Source: Bauldia sp. (GTDB taxonomy: Bacteria; Pseudomonadota; Alphaproteobacteria; Rhizobiales; Kaistiaceae). Taken from it: a stretch of DNA of 51,785 nucleotides. Within the stretch, counting starts at the first letter, position 1. Every line of letters starts with the position of its first letter. The stretch spans positions 1 to 51,785 of the forward strand of contig JALHRF010000008.1 in the NCBI GenBank assembly GCA_022841545.1. Direction: 5' to 3'. The notes beneath the pieces are model-generated. The model ran no database searches. It worked only from the letters and a program-made list of their open reading frames with translations, and had not been told where the DNA came from. The translations under genes and the position numbers were made by a program. Shown here in pieces: positions 15,739-25,631 of this stretch.

Positions 15739-16533
15739 ATGCGCCAGTATCTCGACCTGATGCGCCACGTCCTCGACCATGGCGCGGTGAAGACCGACCG
15801 GACCGGCACCGGCACGCGCTCGGTGTTCGGCTACCAGATGCGCTTCGACCTCGAGGAGGGCTTCCCCCTCCTCACCACCAAGAAGCTGCACCTCAAGTCG
15901 ATCATTCACGAACTGCTCTGGTTCCTCTCCGGCGACACCAACATCCGCTATCTCAGGGAGCATGGCGTCCGCATCTGGGACGAATGGGCCGATGCCGACG
16001 GCAATCTCGGCCCGGTCTACGGCGCCGAGTGGCGCTCCTGGGCGACGCCCGACGGCGGCTCGATCGACCAGATCGCGCAGGTCGTCGACCAGATCCGCCA
16101 CACCCCCGATTCGCGCCGCCTGATCGTCACCGCCTGGAACCCCGCCGACGTCGAGAAGCAGGCGCTGCCGCCCTGCCACTGCCTCTTCCAGTTCTACGTC
16201 GCCGACGGCCGGCTTTCCTGCCAGATGTATCAGCGCTCGGCCGACATTTTCCTCGGCGTGCCGTTCAACATCGCCTCCTACGCGCTCCTCACCATGATGA
16301 TGGCGCAGGTGACCGGCCTCCGGCCCGGCGATTTCGTCCACACCCTCGGCGACGCCCACCTCTATCTCAACCACATCGACCAGGCGCGGCTCCAGCTCGG
16401 CCGCGACCCACGGCCGCTCCCGCAAATGCGGATCAACCCCGAGGTCAACTCGATCTTCGATTTCGCCTATGCCGACTTCGCCCTCGAAGGCTACGACCCG
16501 CACCCTCACATCAAGGCGGAGGTGGCGGTGTGA
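15739..16533 (+). CDS. thyA: Thymidylate synthase
   Basis: 264 residues, the E. coli length. Makes dTMP from dUMP using methylene-tetrahydrofolate, producing dihydrofolate. Visible: [20 protein letters not shown], the catalytic Cys146 in [32 protein letters not shown] and HLYLNH. GGAGA lies 8 bases before the ATG. The folate product is recycled by the dihydrofolate reductase gene about 1 kb downstream in the same run of genes. Its stop overlaps the next start. Confidence 0.97.
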   Translation: MRQYLDLMRHVLDHGAVKTDRTGTGTRSVFGYQMRFDLEEGFPLLTTKKLHLKSIIHELLWFLSGDTNIRYLREHGVRIWDEWADADGNLGPVYGAEWRSWATPDGGSIDQIAQVVDQIRHTPDSRRLIVTAWNPADVEKQALPPCHCLFQFYVADGRLSCQMYQRSADIFLGVPFNIASYALLTMMMAQVTGLRPGDFVHTLGDAHLYLNHIDQARLQLGRDPRPLPQMRINPEVNSIFDFAYADFALEGYDPHPHIKAEVAV

Positions 16534-17012
16534 CTGGCGCCATCCGCCCCGCCCGCGCTGACGACGTCCCCGTCATCCTCGATCTGATCCGCGGCCTCGC
16601 GGCATACGAGAAGCTCGGCCACAAAGTCGAGGCGACCGAAGACGGCATCGCCGCCGCGCTTTTCGGCCCGTCGCCGCGCGTCTTCTGCGACCTCGCCGAG
16701 GCAGACGGCGCGGTGGCCGGCTTCGCGCTGTGGTTCTACTCGTTCTCGACCTTCGTCGGCCGCCATGGCATCTACCTCGAGGACCTGTTCGTTCGGCCGG
16801 AGTTTCGTGGCCGGGGCCTCGGCAAGGCGCTGGTCCGCAAGCTGGCGCGGCGCTGCCTTGACCAGAATCTTGGCCGTCTCGAGTGGTCCGTGCTTGATTG
16901 GAACGAGCCTGCCATCCAATTCTACCGCGCGCAGGGCGCCCGCCTCCTCGACGACTGGACCATGTGCCGGGTCGAGGGCGAGGCCTTGCGCACGCTTGGC
17001 GAGGCCCCATAG
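16530..17012 (+). CDS. GNAT-family N-acetyltransferase (diamine acetyltransferase-like)
   Basis: 160 residues. GTG start overlapping the thyA stop (GTGA), hence coupled. It contains the GNAT core [22 protein letters not shown] (acetyl-CoA pyrophosphate loop RGRGLG) and [22 protein letters not shown], the arrangement of spermidine/spermine or thialysine acetyltransferase-like enzymes. Substrate uncertain. The frame extends far upstream only as a shadow of thyA, so the GTG at the overlap is the sensible start. Confidence 0.87.
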   Translation: MTGAIRPARADDVPVILDLIRGLAAYEKLGHKVEATEDGIAAALFGPSPRVFCDLAEADGAVAGFALWFYSFSTFVGRHGIYLEDLFVRPEFRGRGLGKALVRKLARRCLDQNLGRLEWSVLDWNEPAIQFYRAQGARLLDDWTMCRVEGEALRTLGEAP

Positions 17013-17039
17013 AAGCTTTGGTCCGACAGGAGACATGGC

Positions 17040-17552
17040 TTGAAGTCGATAGAGACCGCCATCGAGACGACGATCATGGCGGCGCGCTGGCTGCTGATCG
17101 TGTTCTACCTCGGCCTGGGGGCGGCGCTGATCGTCTACGCCATTTCGTTCATCTACAAGTTCATCAAGGTCGCGAGCGGCGTGCTCGAGTACGAGGAAGG
17201 CGAGATGATCCTCGCCATGCTCGGGCTGATCGACGCGGCGCTGGTGGCGAGCCTGCTCGTGATGGTGATGATCTCGAGCTACGAGAACTACGTGAGCCGT
17301 CTCGAAAACGCCAATACCGAACTGTCCTGGCTCGGCAAGCTCGATTCGGGAAGCCTCAAGATCAAGGTCGCCTCGTCGATCGTCGCGATTTCATCGATCC
17401 ACCTCCTCCAGGTCTTCCTCAACGCCAACCAGTACACGGACATGAAGATCGTCATGTTCATGCTGCTGCACCTGACCTTCGTGGTGTCGGCGCTGCTCCT
17501 CGCCATCGTCGACCGCATCTCGTCGAAGACCAAGGACCCCAAGCAGCCATGA
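17040..17552 (+). CDS. UPF0114 family membrane protein
   Basis: 170 residues with about four membrane segments (roughly residues 17-40, 58-82, 105-127, 135-155) and the family motif ESxRW-like AARWLLIVFYLGL, DAALVASLLVMVMISSYENYVS and KVASSIVAISSIHLL. Function unknown for UPF0114. The start is TTG with AGGAG 7 bases upstream; the nearby ATG at 17035 is out of frame and stops at once. It lies in the thyA-folA run. Confidence 0.85.
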   Translation: MKSIETAIETTIMAARWLLIVFYLGLGAALIVYAISFIYKFIKVASGVLEYEEGEMILAMLGLIDAALVASLLVMVMISSYENYVSRLENANTELSWLGKLDSGSLKIKVASSIVAISSIHLLQVFLNANQYTDMKIVMFMLLHLTFVVSALLLAIVDRISSKTKDPKQP

Positions 17553-17592
17553 CGGCGGCCGACCCGGAATTGCGCAGCCTCGCGGGACGCCG

Positions 17593-18123
17593 GTGAGCGA
17601 TATCACGGTCTCGATCATTGCCGCCGTCGCCAGGAACGGGGTGATCGGCAACGACGGCGCCATGCCCTGGCGGCTCTCGAGCGACCTCCGGCGGTTCAAG
17701 GCGCTCACCCTGGGCAGGCCCGTGGTGATGGGGCGACGCACCTTCGAATCGATCGGCAGGCCGCTTCCTGGCAGGGCGAATTTCGTCGTCTCCCGCCGCG
17801 CCGGCTATCAACCGGAGGGGGTCGCGGTCGTCTCGTTCCTCGATGCTGCGCTTGCCGGGGCCAAGGATGTCGCCCGCCGCGACGGCGTCGGTGAGATCTT
17901 CGTGATCGGCGGCGGCGCCCTCTATGAAGCGGCTTTGCCCTTTGCCGACCGTCTCCACATCACTCATGTCGCCGCCAGCCCGGACGGCGACACCGCTTTT
18001 CCGCCGATCGATCCGGGCGCGTGGGTCAGGGTGTCCGAAGTGCACGTCCCGGCGGGCGACACGGACTCGGCCGCCACGCTTTATGCGGTGTATCAGCGCC
18101 ATCAGGACATCGGCTCCCGTTGA
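17593..18123 (+). CDS. folA: Dihydrofolate reductase
   Basis: 176 residues. NADPH-dependent reduction of dihydrofolate to tetrahydrofolate. Family marks: IIAAVARNGVIGNDGAMPWRL, the substrate-binding Asp31 in SSDLRRFK, VVMGRRTFESIGRPLPGR, and EIFVIGGGALYEAAL for cofactor binding. Start codon is GTG. It works with thyA upstream to keep the folate cycle turning. No insertion or truncation is visible. Confidence 0.95.
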   Translation: MSDITVSIIAAVARNGVIGNDGAMPWRLSSDLRRFKALTLGRPVVMGRRTFESIGRPLPGRANFVVSRRAGYQPEGVAVVSFLDAALAGAKDVARRDGVGEIFVIGGGALYEAALPFADRLHITHVAASPDGDTAFPPIDPGAWVRVSEVHVPAGDTDSAATLYAVYQRHQDIGSR

Positions 18124-18194
18124 CAGGAGGCAGGTCCCGCACCAAGTGGAAGGCGTTCACGCTAAGCAGCGGCCGCATCGTAGCGGGGTCGGCG

Positions 18195-18223
18195 TTGTAA
18201 GGCCCGGCTAGTTCGCATATAAA
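18195..18223 (+). promoter_or_regulatory. Promoter candidate for hflKC
   Basis: TTGTAA, a 17-base spacer and TATAAA, ending 69 bases before the hflK ATG in the 169-base gap after folA. Good sigma70-like match; start expected near 18230. Confidence 0.5.
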
Positions 18224-18292
18224 CCGCGGCACATCGAATAATCGGCGTCGCGCCGTTTTCCCGCGATCGTACGAAGCTCGGAAAGGAGCGAA

Positions 18293-19441
18293 ATGCCCTG
18301 GAATAATCAATCCAGCGGCGGTGGCGGCTGGAAGGGGGGCAATGGCGGCCCCTGGGGCCAGCCTCCCCGCAGTACCGGCGGCGGTGGCGGGGGACCCACA
18401 CCTCCCGACCTCGAGGAGCTCCTGCGACGCAGCCAGGACAGACTGAAGCGTGTCCTCCCCGGCGGCGGGCGCAAGCTCAATCCGCTCACCATCATCGGCA
18501 TCCTGGTGATCGTGGCGGCAATCGTCGCCTACAATTTCTTCACCTTCCGGGTGCAGCCCGACGAGGTCGGCGTGGTGCTGTTTTTCGGCAAGTATGACCG
18601 CGACGCCCCGCCAGGCCTGAACTTCCGCCTCCCCTACCCGATCGAGACCGTCTACACGCCGCGGGTCACGCGCGTGAACCGCGTCACGATCGGCCAGTTC
18701 GCCGACGACCAGGCGAGCGGAACCGCAGGCCGCGACATTCCCGAAGAGAGCCTTATGCTCACCGGCGACGAGAACATCGTCGACATCGATTTCTCGGTCT
18801 TCTGGGTCATCAACAACGCATCCAACTTCCTGTTCAGCATGGAAGACCCGGAGGGCACGGTGAAAGCCGCCGCCGAGAGCGCCATGCGCGAGGTGGTCGG
18901 CCGGTCCGACATCACCCCGCTCCTCACCCAGGCCCGTCAGATCACCGAAACCGACGTGCAGAAGCTCATCCAGGACACCATGGACGGCTACGGCGCCGGC
19001 GTGCAGATCACCCAGGTCCAGCTTCTGAAGGTCGACCCGCCGGGTGAGGTCATCGCGTCCTTCCGCGACGTGCAGGCCGCCCGCGCCGACCAGGAGCGGC
19101 TCCAGAACGAGGCCCAGACCTACGCCAACCGCGTCATCCCGGAGGCGCGCGGGCAGGCCTCGCAGATCACCGAGGCGGCCATAGCCTATCGCGATCGCCT
19201 CACCAACGAGGCGCAGGGCCAGGCCGACCGTTTCAGCCAGGTGCTCGAGAGCTACCTCGCCTCGCCGGACGTCACCCGGCGGCGCATGTATCTCGAAACC
19301 CTGCAGGAAGTGTTCTCGACCACCGACAAGGTGATCATCGACGAAAGCACCGGCGGCACCGGCGTCGTCCCGTACCTCCCGCTCGACCAGCTCAACCGGA
19401 ACCGGAACACGCCGACCACCGGTACAGGAGACGGCCGATGA
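18293..19441 (+). CDS. hflK: FtsH protease modulator HflK
   Basis: 382 residues. Gly/Trp-rich N terminus (residues 1-35), one membrane anchor at about 64-84, then a periplasmic SPFH/band-7 domain with PDEVGVVLFFGKYDRDAPPGLNFRLPYPIE, and a long helical region to about residue 345. HflK and HflC assemble as a cage around FtsH in the inner membrane and modulate membrane-protein degradation. AAGGAG lies 5 bases before the ATG. The stop overlaps hflC (ATGA), so the pair is coupled. Confidence 0.95.
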   Translation: MPWNNQSSGGGGWKGGNGGPWGQPPRSTGGGGGGPTPPDLEELLRRSQDRLKRVLPGGGRKLNPLTIIGILVIVAAIVAYNFFTFRVQPDEVGVVLFFGKYDRDAPPGLNFRLPYPIETVYTPRVTRVNRVTIGQFADDQASGTAGRDIPEESLMLTGDENIVDIDFSVFWVINNASNFLFSMEDPEGTVKAAAESAMREVVGRSDITPLLTQARQITETDVQKLIQDTMDGYGAGVQITQVQLLKVDPPGEVIASFRDVQAARADQERLQNEAQTYANRVIPEARGQASQITEAAIAYRDRLTNEAQGQADRFSQVLESYLASPDVTRRRMYLETLQEVFSTTDKVIIDESTGGTGVVPYLPLDQLNRNRNTPTTGTGDGR

Positions 19442-20565
19442 GGCGCGGCATCTTCGGAGGCGTCGGCCTCGTCATCCTCGCCGTGATCGCGATCGCGGTC
19501 TATCTCTCGATCTTCATCGTCAGCCAGACCCAGCAGGCGCTGGTGCTTCGCTTCGGCCAGGTCGTGCGCGAAGTGGCGGACCCCGGCCTCTATTACAAGC
19601 TGCCCTTGATCGACAACGTCGTCTACTTCGACAAGCGCATCCTCGACCTCGATTCGCCGCCGCTCGAGATCATCGCCTCCGACCAGAAGCGCCTGGTGGT
19701 CGATGCCTGGGGACGCTACCGGATCATCAATCCGCTCTTGTTCTACCAGTCGGTCGGCAGCATCGAGGTCGCCGACCAGCGCCTCTCGGTGCTCCTCAAC
19801 TCCGCGGTGCGTCAGGTGCTCGGCGACGCCACCTTCATCCAGCTGGTTCGTGACGAGCGGGCCAACCTGATGTCGCGGATCACCGCCCGCGTCGACCGCG
19901 AGGCGCGGAGCCTCGGCGTCGAGGTGGTCGACGTGAAGATCAGGCGCGCCGATCTGCCCGAGGCCAACAGCCAGGCCATCTACGAGCGGATGCAGACGGA
20001 GCGTCAGCAGGAGGCGACCCAGATCCGCGCCCTCGGCGAGCAGCAGGCGCGGCGTATCCGCGCCGAGGCGGACCGCGAGGCCGTGGTCATCGTCGCCGAG
20101 GCCCAGAAGCAGTCGGAGCAGGTACGGGGCCGCGGCGAAGCGGATCGCAACAGCATCCTTGCCCTGGCCTTCAACGCCGATCCGGAGTTCTTCGCCTTCT
20201 ACCGGTCGATGCAGGCCTACGAGCTGGGACTGGGCGGCACCGACACCCGCTGGGTGATCAGCCCGGACTCCGAGTTCTTCCGGTTCTTCAACGACTCGGA
20301 TGCGCTTGCCGCCCCGGAGGAAGTCCGTCCCGAGCCGACCGCACCGGCGCCCGCGCCGGCTGCCGGGGTGGCGCCGGACGAGGCCGCGGAGCCGGACACG
20401 GCGACAGCCACACCGGCGACGCCCGATACGGCGCCTGCGACGGCCCCTGTCGAGCCCGTGCCGCCTCCGGCCGCTCCGGCAACGGCGAGCGAGGACGTCG
20501 TCGTCCCCGCGCCGGCGGCCGACGGTCCGGCGGCGGCGACCGGCGACCCCATCACGATCGAGTGA
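19438..20565 (+). CDS. hflC: FtsH protease modulator HflC, with long Pro/Ala tail
   Basis: 375 residues. Membrane anchor at about 7-28, SPFH domain with QTQQALVLRFGQVVREV and DPGLYYKLPLID, and helix with QQARRIRAEADREAVVIVAEAQKQSE. Partner of HflK in the FtsH-controlling complex. From about residue 290 it carries a low-complexity extension of some 85 Pro/Ala/Thr/Glu residues that ordinary HflC proteins (about 290-330 aa) lack; it would be disordered in the periplasm. ATG overlaps the hflK stop. Confidence 0.94.
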   Translation: MRRGIFGGVGLVILAVIAIAVYLSIFIVSQTQQALVLRFGQVVREVADPGLYYKLPLIDNVVYFDKRILDLDSPPLEIIASDQKRLVVDAWGRYRIINPLLFYQSVGSIEVADQRLSVLLNSAVRQVLGDATFIQLVRDERANLMSRITARVDREARSLGVEVVDVKIRRADLPEANSQAIYERMQTERQQEATQIRALGEQQARRIRAEADREAVVIVAEAQKQSEQVRGRGEADRNSILALAFNADPEFFAFYRSMQAYELGLGGTDTRWVISPDSEFFRFFNDSDALAAPEEVRPEPTAPAPAPAAGVAPDEAAEPDTATATPATPDTAPATAPVEPVPPPAAPATASEDVVVPAPAADGPAAATGDPITIE

Positions 20566-20573
20566 GGGGAACG

Positions 20574-20607
20574 GGCGACGGCGGTCTTTGGGCCTTCTGC
20601 CGTCGCC
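20574..20607 (+). terminator. Hairpin terminator candidate after hflC
   Basis: GGCGACGGC (20574-20582) pairs perfectly with GCCGTCGCC (20599-20607) around a 16-base loop, followed by ATTTC. The T-run is short, so termination may be partial and degP could receive some readthrough. Confidence 0.45.
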
Positions 20608-20697
20608 ATTTCGCCCAATTTCGAGACTGTCAGTGGGGTGTCGGATTTCGCGCGGCAGGCTGATGTGTCCTGAGGCCGCTGCTTAGGAGGTTGGCCC

Positions 20698-22188
20698 ATG
20701 GCCGCATTGGCATACCGTGTGTCCCGTTTCGGCCGCCTGACCGGGCTCGCGTCTGCGATCGCCTTCGGCGCCATGCTCGCGACGCATCCGGTCCAGGCAA
20801 AGGGGCCGGAGTCCGTCGCTGACGTCGCCGCCGACCTGCTCGATTCGGTGGTGAACATTTCCACCAGTCAGACGGTCACCGGCTCGCGGGGCATCCAGCC
20901 GCCGGCTCTGCCGGATGGGTCGCCCTTCCAGGACTTCTTCGACGATTTCTTCGATCGCTCGCCCGGCGGCGACGGAGGTCAGAGTCCGCGCCGCGTGCAG
21001 TCGCTCGGCTCGGGCTTCGTCATCGACGATTCAGGCGTCATCGTCACCAACAACCATGTGATCGAGGGCGCCGACGAGATCACGGCCAACTTCGCCGACG
21101 GCACCAAGCTCATCGCGACGCTGATCGGCACCGACGAGAAGACCGACATCGCCGTGCTCAAGGTCGAGCCGGTGAAGCCGCTCAAGGCGATCCCGTTCGG
21201 CGATTCCGAGGTGATGCGCGTCGGCGACTGGGTGATGGCGATCGGCAATCCCTTCGGCCTCGGCGGCACCGTCACCGTCGGCATCGTCTCGGCCCGGAAC
21301 CGCGACATCAATTCCGGCCCCTACGACAACTTCATCCAGACCGACGCCTCGATCAACCGCGGCAATTCCGGCGGCCCGCTGTTCAACATGGAAGGCGAGG
21401 TCATCGGCATCAACACCGCGATCATCTCGCCGACCGGCGGTTCGATCGGCATCGGCTTCGCGATTCCCTCAAGCACGGCGCTCAACGTCATCAACCAGCT
21501 CCGCGAGTTCGGCGAGACCCGGCGCGGCTGGCTCGGCGTCCGCATCCAGGAAGTGACCGACGAGGTCGCCGAGGGCCTGTCGATGGCCGAGTCCGCCGGT
21601 GCGCTGGTCGCTGGCGTCACCGAGGAGAGCCCTGCGGCGCTCGCCGGCATCGAGCCGGGCGACGTGATCATCGAGTTCGACGGGCGCAAGGTGGGCGCCA
21701 TGCACGAACTGCCGCGCATGGTCGCCGACCAGCCGATCGGCAAGGAGGTGCCGGTCCTCATCCTCCGCAAGGGCGAGCAGCAGACCGTCACCGTCACCCT
21801 CGGCCGCCTCGAGGACTCCGAGGAGGTCGCCGCGCTCGACGAGGACGCGCCCGAGGCAGAGGCCGACGAGCCGGCGCCGCCGCCGGTCATTGCCGGCCCG
21901 CTCGGCCTGACGCTTGCCGATCTTTCCCCGACGCTCCGCACCGAGTTCGGCATCGAGGAAGAGGTCAACGGCGTGGTGGTCACCGAGGTCGCCGAGAACA
22001 GCGCCGCCGCCGAGAAGCGCGTCCAGGCCGGCGACGTGATCATCGAGATTTCGCAGGAGCCGGTCGCGACCCCGGCCGATGTCGACAGCCGTATCGCGCA
22101 ACTGAAGACCGAGGGACGGAAGTCGGCGCTGTTCCTCCTCGCCAATAAGGACGGCGACCTGCGCTTCGTCGCAGTGACGCTGGAGTAG
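20698..22188 (+). CDS. degP: Do-family periplasmic serine protease (DegP/HtrA)
   Basis: 496 residues. Signal peptide to about residue 34 (THPVQA), a chymotrypsin-like protease domain with catalytic triad His120 (TNNHVIEG), Asp150 (KTDIAVLK) and Ser224 (NRGNSGGPLF), then two PDZ domains separated by an acidic Ala/Glu/Pro linker at about 375-400. It degrades and chaperones misfolded envelope proteins. Located after hflKC, another membrane quality-control system. An AGGAGG-like box precedes the ATG. Which of DegP/MucD/DegQ it equals cannot be decided from sequence alone. Confidence 0.93.
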   Translation: MAALAYRVSRFGRLTGLASAIAFGAMLATHPVQAKGPESVADVAADLLDSVVNISTSQTVTGSRGIQPPALPDGSPFQDFFDDFFDRSPGGDGGQSPRRVQSLGSGFVIDDSGVIVTNNHVIEGADEITANFADGTKLIATLIGTDEKTDIAVLKVEPVKPLKAIPFGDSEVMRVGDWVMAIGNPFGLGGTVTVGIVSARNRDINSGPYDNFIQTDASINRGNSGGPLFNMEGEVIGINTAIISPTGGSIGIGFAIPSSTALNVINQLREFGETRRGWLGVRIQEVTDEVAEGLSMAESAGALVAGVTEESPAALAGIEPGDVIIEFDGRKVGAMHELPRMVADQPIGKEVPVLILRKGEQQTVTVTLGRLEDSEEVAALDEDAPEAEADEPAPPPVIAGPLGLTLADLSPTLRTEFGIEEEVNGVVVTEVAENSAAAEKRVQAGDVIIEISQEPVATPADVDSRIAQLKTEGRKSALFLLANKDGDLRFVAVTLE

Positions 22189-22367
22189 TCCGGAGTTCGG
22201 CTGCCACGGTCGAGATGCCGGGGGCACGGGCAGCGACTTCGCTCATACCCGCCTGCGAGCGCTTGAAGGAACTGGAAGCGCGGCCAATCGATCGGACCCG
22301 GGCTTTTCAACAAGCGGGGAGGTTCGCCCTCTTCCGTCTGCGGCGTCGATCCGTTCCAGAAGCCCGG

Positions 22368-22943
22368 TTACGCCAGACCCGGCCGAGCGGCCTCCCACAT
22401 CGCCCGGTCGATGCGATAGAGCACGTGCGCCGCGAGCTTGTGATCCGGCGCGATCGCGGGATGCAGGAAGTCGCCCTCCGCATCATGGACCATGCCGATC
22501 TTCTCCATCACCCGCCGGGAACGCGTGTTCCATGCGGCCGTGAACGACACGAGCGTCTCCAATCCGAGCCGCGTGAACGCGTCGTCGATCACGGCCCTGG
22601 CGCCCTCGCTGGCGTATCCGCTCCCCCATGATTCGCGGGAGAACCGCCAGCCGATCTCCACGGCGGGCGCGAAGGACGCCGCAAAGGTGACGTCGGCGAG
22701 CCCGATGAAGCCGATGACGTCGCCGCTCGCCTTCACCTCCGCCGCGTAGAGGCCGTAGCCCCTCTCATCGATCCGCGCCCGTTCGCGTGCGGCCAGGGCA
22801 TCCGACTCCGCGCGATCCAGGGCCCGGACGAAAAACTCCATCACCCGCGGGTCGGCATTGAGCCGGGCAAAGGGCTCGAGGTCCGCCTCCCGCCAGTTGC
22901 GGAGGCGGAGCCGCTCCGTCTCGATCAGGACCGGCCGCATCAT
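22368..22943 (-). CDS. GNAT-family acetyltransferase (RimJ/RimL-like)
   Basis: 191 residues. It starts MMRPVLIETERLRLRNWREA, the usual opening of ribosomal-protein-type or small-molecule GNAT enzymes, with GWRFSRESWGSGYASEGARA binding acetyl-CoA and NTRSRRVMEKIGM near the end. GGAAGGA sits just upstream. It begins 16 bases after the DUF1015 stop on the same strand, so the two are probably co-transcribed. Substrate unknown. Confidence 0.87.
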   Translation of the reverse strand: MMRPVLIETERLRLRNWREADLEPFARLNADPRVMEFFVRALDRAESDALAARERARIDERGYGLYAAEVKASGDVIGFIGLADVTFAASFAPAVEIGWRFSRESWGSGYASEGARAVIDDAFTRLGLETLVSFTAAWNTRSRRVMEKIGMVHDAEGDFLHPAIAPDHKLAAHVLYRIDRAMWEAARPGLA

Positions 22944-22959
22944 CCGGTCCTTCCCCGCT

Positions 22960-24183
22960 TCAGTCGAGCACGTGGCTGACCATGCCGTCGGCCAGCTTCG
23001 GCTCGAACCAGGTCGATTTCGGCGGCATGATCGCGCCGGCATCGGCCACCGCGATCAGGTCGCTCATCTGCGTCGGGTAGAGCGCGAAGGCCACCGCATG
23101 CTCGCCGGTGGCGACGCGCCGCTCGAGTTCCGCCAGTCCGCGGCCGCCACCGACGAAATCGATCCGCTTGTCCTTGCGCTGGTCGGTGACGCCGAACAGC
23201 GGCTCGATGACGTGGCGGGTAAGGAGCGTGATCGGCAGGCGTCCGATCGGATCGTCAGACGGGATCAGCTCGGGGCGAATCGCAAGACGATGCCACCGGC
23301 CGCCAAGCACCATGCCGAACACCCCGGCCGACTGCGGCGCGACCGGCTCGGGCGACGGCTCCACCGTGAAGTCCTTGCCAAGCGCCTCGACCAGCGCCTC
23401 CGGGCTCCGGCCGTTGAGATCCCGGAGCACCCGGTGATAGCCGAGGATGGTCATCTCATGCGCGGGGAAGAGCACCGAGAGGAAATAGCGCACCGATTCC
23501 GGCTCGTTGCCCCGCGCCTCGGCGACCCGCGAGGCGGCCGCCGAGCGGTGGTGTCCGTCGGCGATATAGAGCGCCGGCAGCGCGTCCACGGCGCGGGTCA
23601 GCGTCACGATCGCAGAATCGTCGGTGATCCGCCACATCTGATGGCGGACGCCGTCGGGCCAGGTGACGTCGACCTCGGCCGGACCCGTCGCCGCCGCGGC
23701 GAGGACCGCATCGATGGCAGGCGCTGCGGGGTAGGCCATCATCACCGGACCGGTCTCGGCGTTCACCGCCTCGATCTGGCGGACGCGGTCGTCCTCCTTC
23801 ACCGGCGTGGTCAGCTCGTGCTTCCGGATGCGGTTGGTCCGGTAGTCCGCGACCGAGGCGACGGCCGCGAGCCCGGTCTGGGCATGGCCTTCGCGGGTCA
23901 GGCGGTAGACGTAGTAGGCAGGGGCGGCGTCGCGGACAAGAACGCCTTCCCGGATCATCCCGTCGAGGTTCTCGGCCGCCTTGGCGTAGACGGCGTCGCC
24001 ATAGGGGTCGACATCGGCCGCGAGGTCGATCTCGGGCTTCGAGACATGCAGGAAGCTCCACGGCCTGCCGGCTGCTGCGACCCGCGCCTCGGCGCTCGAG
24101 AGCACGTCATAGGGCGGCGCAAGCACCTCCGCCGCCCGTCCAGGCGCGGGACGGAGGGCACGGAACGGGCGGATCAGGGTCAA
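22960..24183 (-). CDS. DUF1015 family protein
   Basis: About 407 residues from a TTG at 24183, which has GGAG 7 bases upstream and places LIRPFRALRPAPGRAAEVLAPPYDV at the N terminus as in the family; a GTG at 24231 is the alternative. Conserved stretches include FLHVSKPEID, RTNRIRKHELTTPVKEDDRVRQIE, LYIADGHHRSAAA and DFVGGGRG. The family is often annotated as a SerC-associated protein; its reaction is unknown. The ADGHHR motif resembles ParB/sulfiredoxin-type nucleotide sites. Followed by a GNAT gene. Confidence 0.85.
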   Translation of the reverse strand: MTLIRPFRALRPAPGRAAEVLAPPYDVLSSAEARVAAAGRPWSFLHVSKPEIDLAADVDPYGDAVYAKAAENLDGMIREGVLVRDAAPAYYVYRLTREGHAQTGLAAVASVADYRTNRIRKHELTTPVKEDDRVRQIEAVNAETGPVMMAYPAAPAIDAVLAAAATGPAEVDVTWPDGVRHQMWRITDDSAIVTLTRAVDALPALYIADGHHRSAAASRVAEARGNEPESVRYFLSVLFPAHEMTILGYHRVLRDLNGRSPEALVEALGKDFTVEPSPEPVAPQSAGVFGMVLGGRWHRLAIRPELIPSDDPIGRLPITLLTRHVIEPLFGVTDQRKDKRIDFVGGGRGLAELERRVATGEHAVAFALYPTQMSDLIAVADAGAIMPPKSTWFEPKLADGMVSHVLD

Positions 24184-24407
24184 GGAGGGTCTCCGGTCGG
24201 CGGGTGAGTGCGGCGCCGGTTCTAGTCGCACGCATCCACCGTTTCAAGGATGCCGTCCCCCGTACCGGATGAGTCCGGTCCGTGAGCCGCGACGCCTGGC
24301 GTTCGCCCAATGTTCTTCCCGGCGCCATTTGACGAACCTCACACCCCGGACTAGGGATTCCCGCGCTGACTCGTTAAGACCGGATCAAGTCTTGGCGGGC
24401 CAGAAGG

Positions 24408-25631
24408 ATGTACGCGCCGTCTGGAGGCAATCGTCGTTCGTCCATGGCAATCACGCTCGATCCCGCGACGATGTTCATCGGGCTCATGGCCTCGACCTTC
24501 GCGGCGGTGCTTCTGCTGCTTTGGACCTATGTCCTCAACCGCCATGAACGCAGCCTGCTCTGGGTCGCCGTCGCATTTCTCCTCAGCTCCATCAGCATCC
24601 TTGCGATGGCGGGCCGCGAAACGCTGCCGAAATGGGTGTCCATCGAGCTGGGCGTCGCGGTGCTCCTCACGGGTATCGGTCTCGTCTGGGTCGCCGCGCG
24701 AACCTTCAACGGCATGCCGACGCGCCCGTGGATCGTGGCGATCGGCCCGGCGATCTGGCTCATGGCCTGCCGTATTCCCGGCTTCGTCGACGATTTCGAC
24801 GCGCGGATGATCCTGTCGGCGCTGCTCATCGCACCGTACTACGGACTTGCGGCCATCGAATTTCGCAGGGGCGACCGCCTCAAGACCCGCATCATCACCA
24901 GCGTGGTCTTGCTGGGACAAAGTGCGTTCGTGCTCGTCCGGGTGCCTCTGGTCATCCTCGATTCGCCTGCCGGCACGGCGTCGTTTGCCGATTCGTCCTG
25001 GTTCAGCATCTCGGCGCTTGAATCGGCCATCTTCGTGCAGGTGGTCAGCTTCCTCATGATCTCGCTGACCAAGGAGCGGGTCGAGAACCGGCTCCGCGCC
25101 GCGGCGCTGACCGATGCCCTCACCGGCCTGCCCAACCGGCGCGCCTTCTTCGACTGGGCCGAGGCGGCGATCGCCCGCGGCGCGCGGAACGGCAGCCCGG
25201 TCGCCGCGATCGTCTTCGACCTTGATCGCTTCAAGGACATCAACGACCGCTTCGGCCACCCGGTCGGCGACGCCGTCATCCAGACCTTCGCCGCCGCCGC
25301 CAGGCACCGGCTCCGCGCCGGCGATTTCGTCGCTCGGCTGGGCGGCGAGGAGTTTGCGGTCGCCCTCCCCGACACGACCGGCGCCGAGGCCTGCCTCGTG
25401 GCGCTTCAGGTCAACCAGGCCTTCGAGGCGGCGGTTGCGGCCATGGCCCCGGGCGGTCTGAGCGGCACCGCCTGCGCCGGCGTTGCGCAGACGCCGGTCA
25501 CCACGGCCTGCACCCTCGAGGACCTGATCATCGCGGCCGACCGCGCCCTCTACGAGGCGAAGAACATCGGCCGCGGCCAGGTGCGGCTCAGCGAGACCCA
25601 GGCCCCCCGGCTCCGCGTCCGTGCGGCGTAG
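24408..25631 (+). CDS. Membrane-bound diguanylate cyclase (GGDEF domain)
   Basis: About 407 residues. The first ~215 contain roughly six hydrophobic segments forming a membrane sensor with no named domain. The C-terminal GGDEF domain starts near DALTGLPNRRAFF and has the active-site loop RLGGEEFAV; RAGD, five residues before GGEEF, is a good inhibitory I-site (RxxD). It should make cyclic di-GMP from two GTP. No EAL domain. The start is uncertain: ATG 24408 has AAGG immediately adjacent, and ATG 24444 would also keep all features. Divergent from DUF1015. Confidence 0.9.
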   Translation: MYAPSGGNRRSSMAITLDPATMFIGLMASTFAAVLLLLWTYVLNRHERSLLWVAVAFLLSSISILAMAGRETLPKWVSIELGVAVLLTGIGLVWVAARTFNGMPTRPWIVAIGPAIWLMACRIPGFVDDFDARMILSALLIAPYYGLAAIEFRRGDRLKTRIITSVVLLGQSAFVLVRVPLVILDSPAGTASFADSSWFSISALESAIFVQVVSFLMISLTKERVENRLRAAALTDALTGLPNRRAFFDWAEAAIARGARNGSPVAAIVFDLDRFKDINDRFGHPVGDAVIQTFAAAARHRLRAGDFVARLGGEEFAVALPDTTGAEACLVALQVNQAFEAAVAAMAPGGLSGTACAGVAQTPVTTACTLEDLIIAADRALYEAKNIGRGQVRLSETQAPRLRVRAA

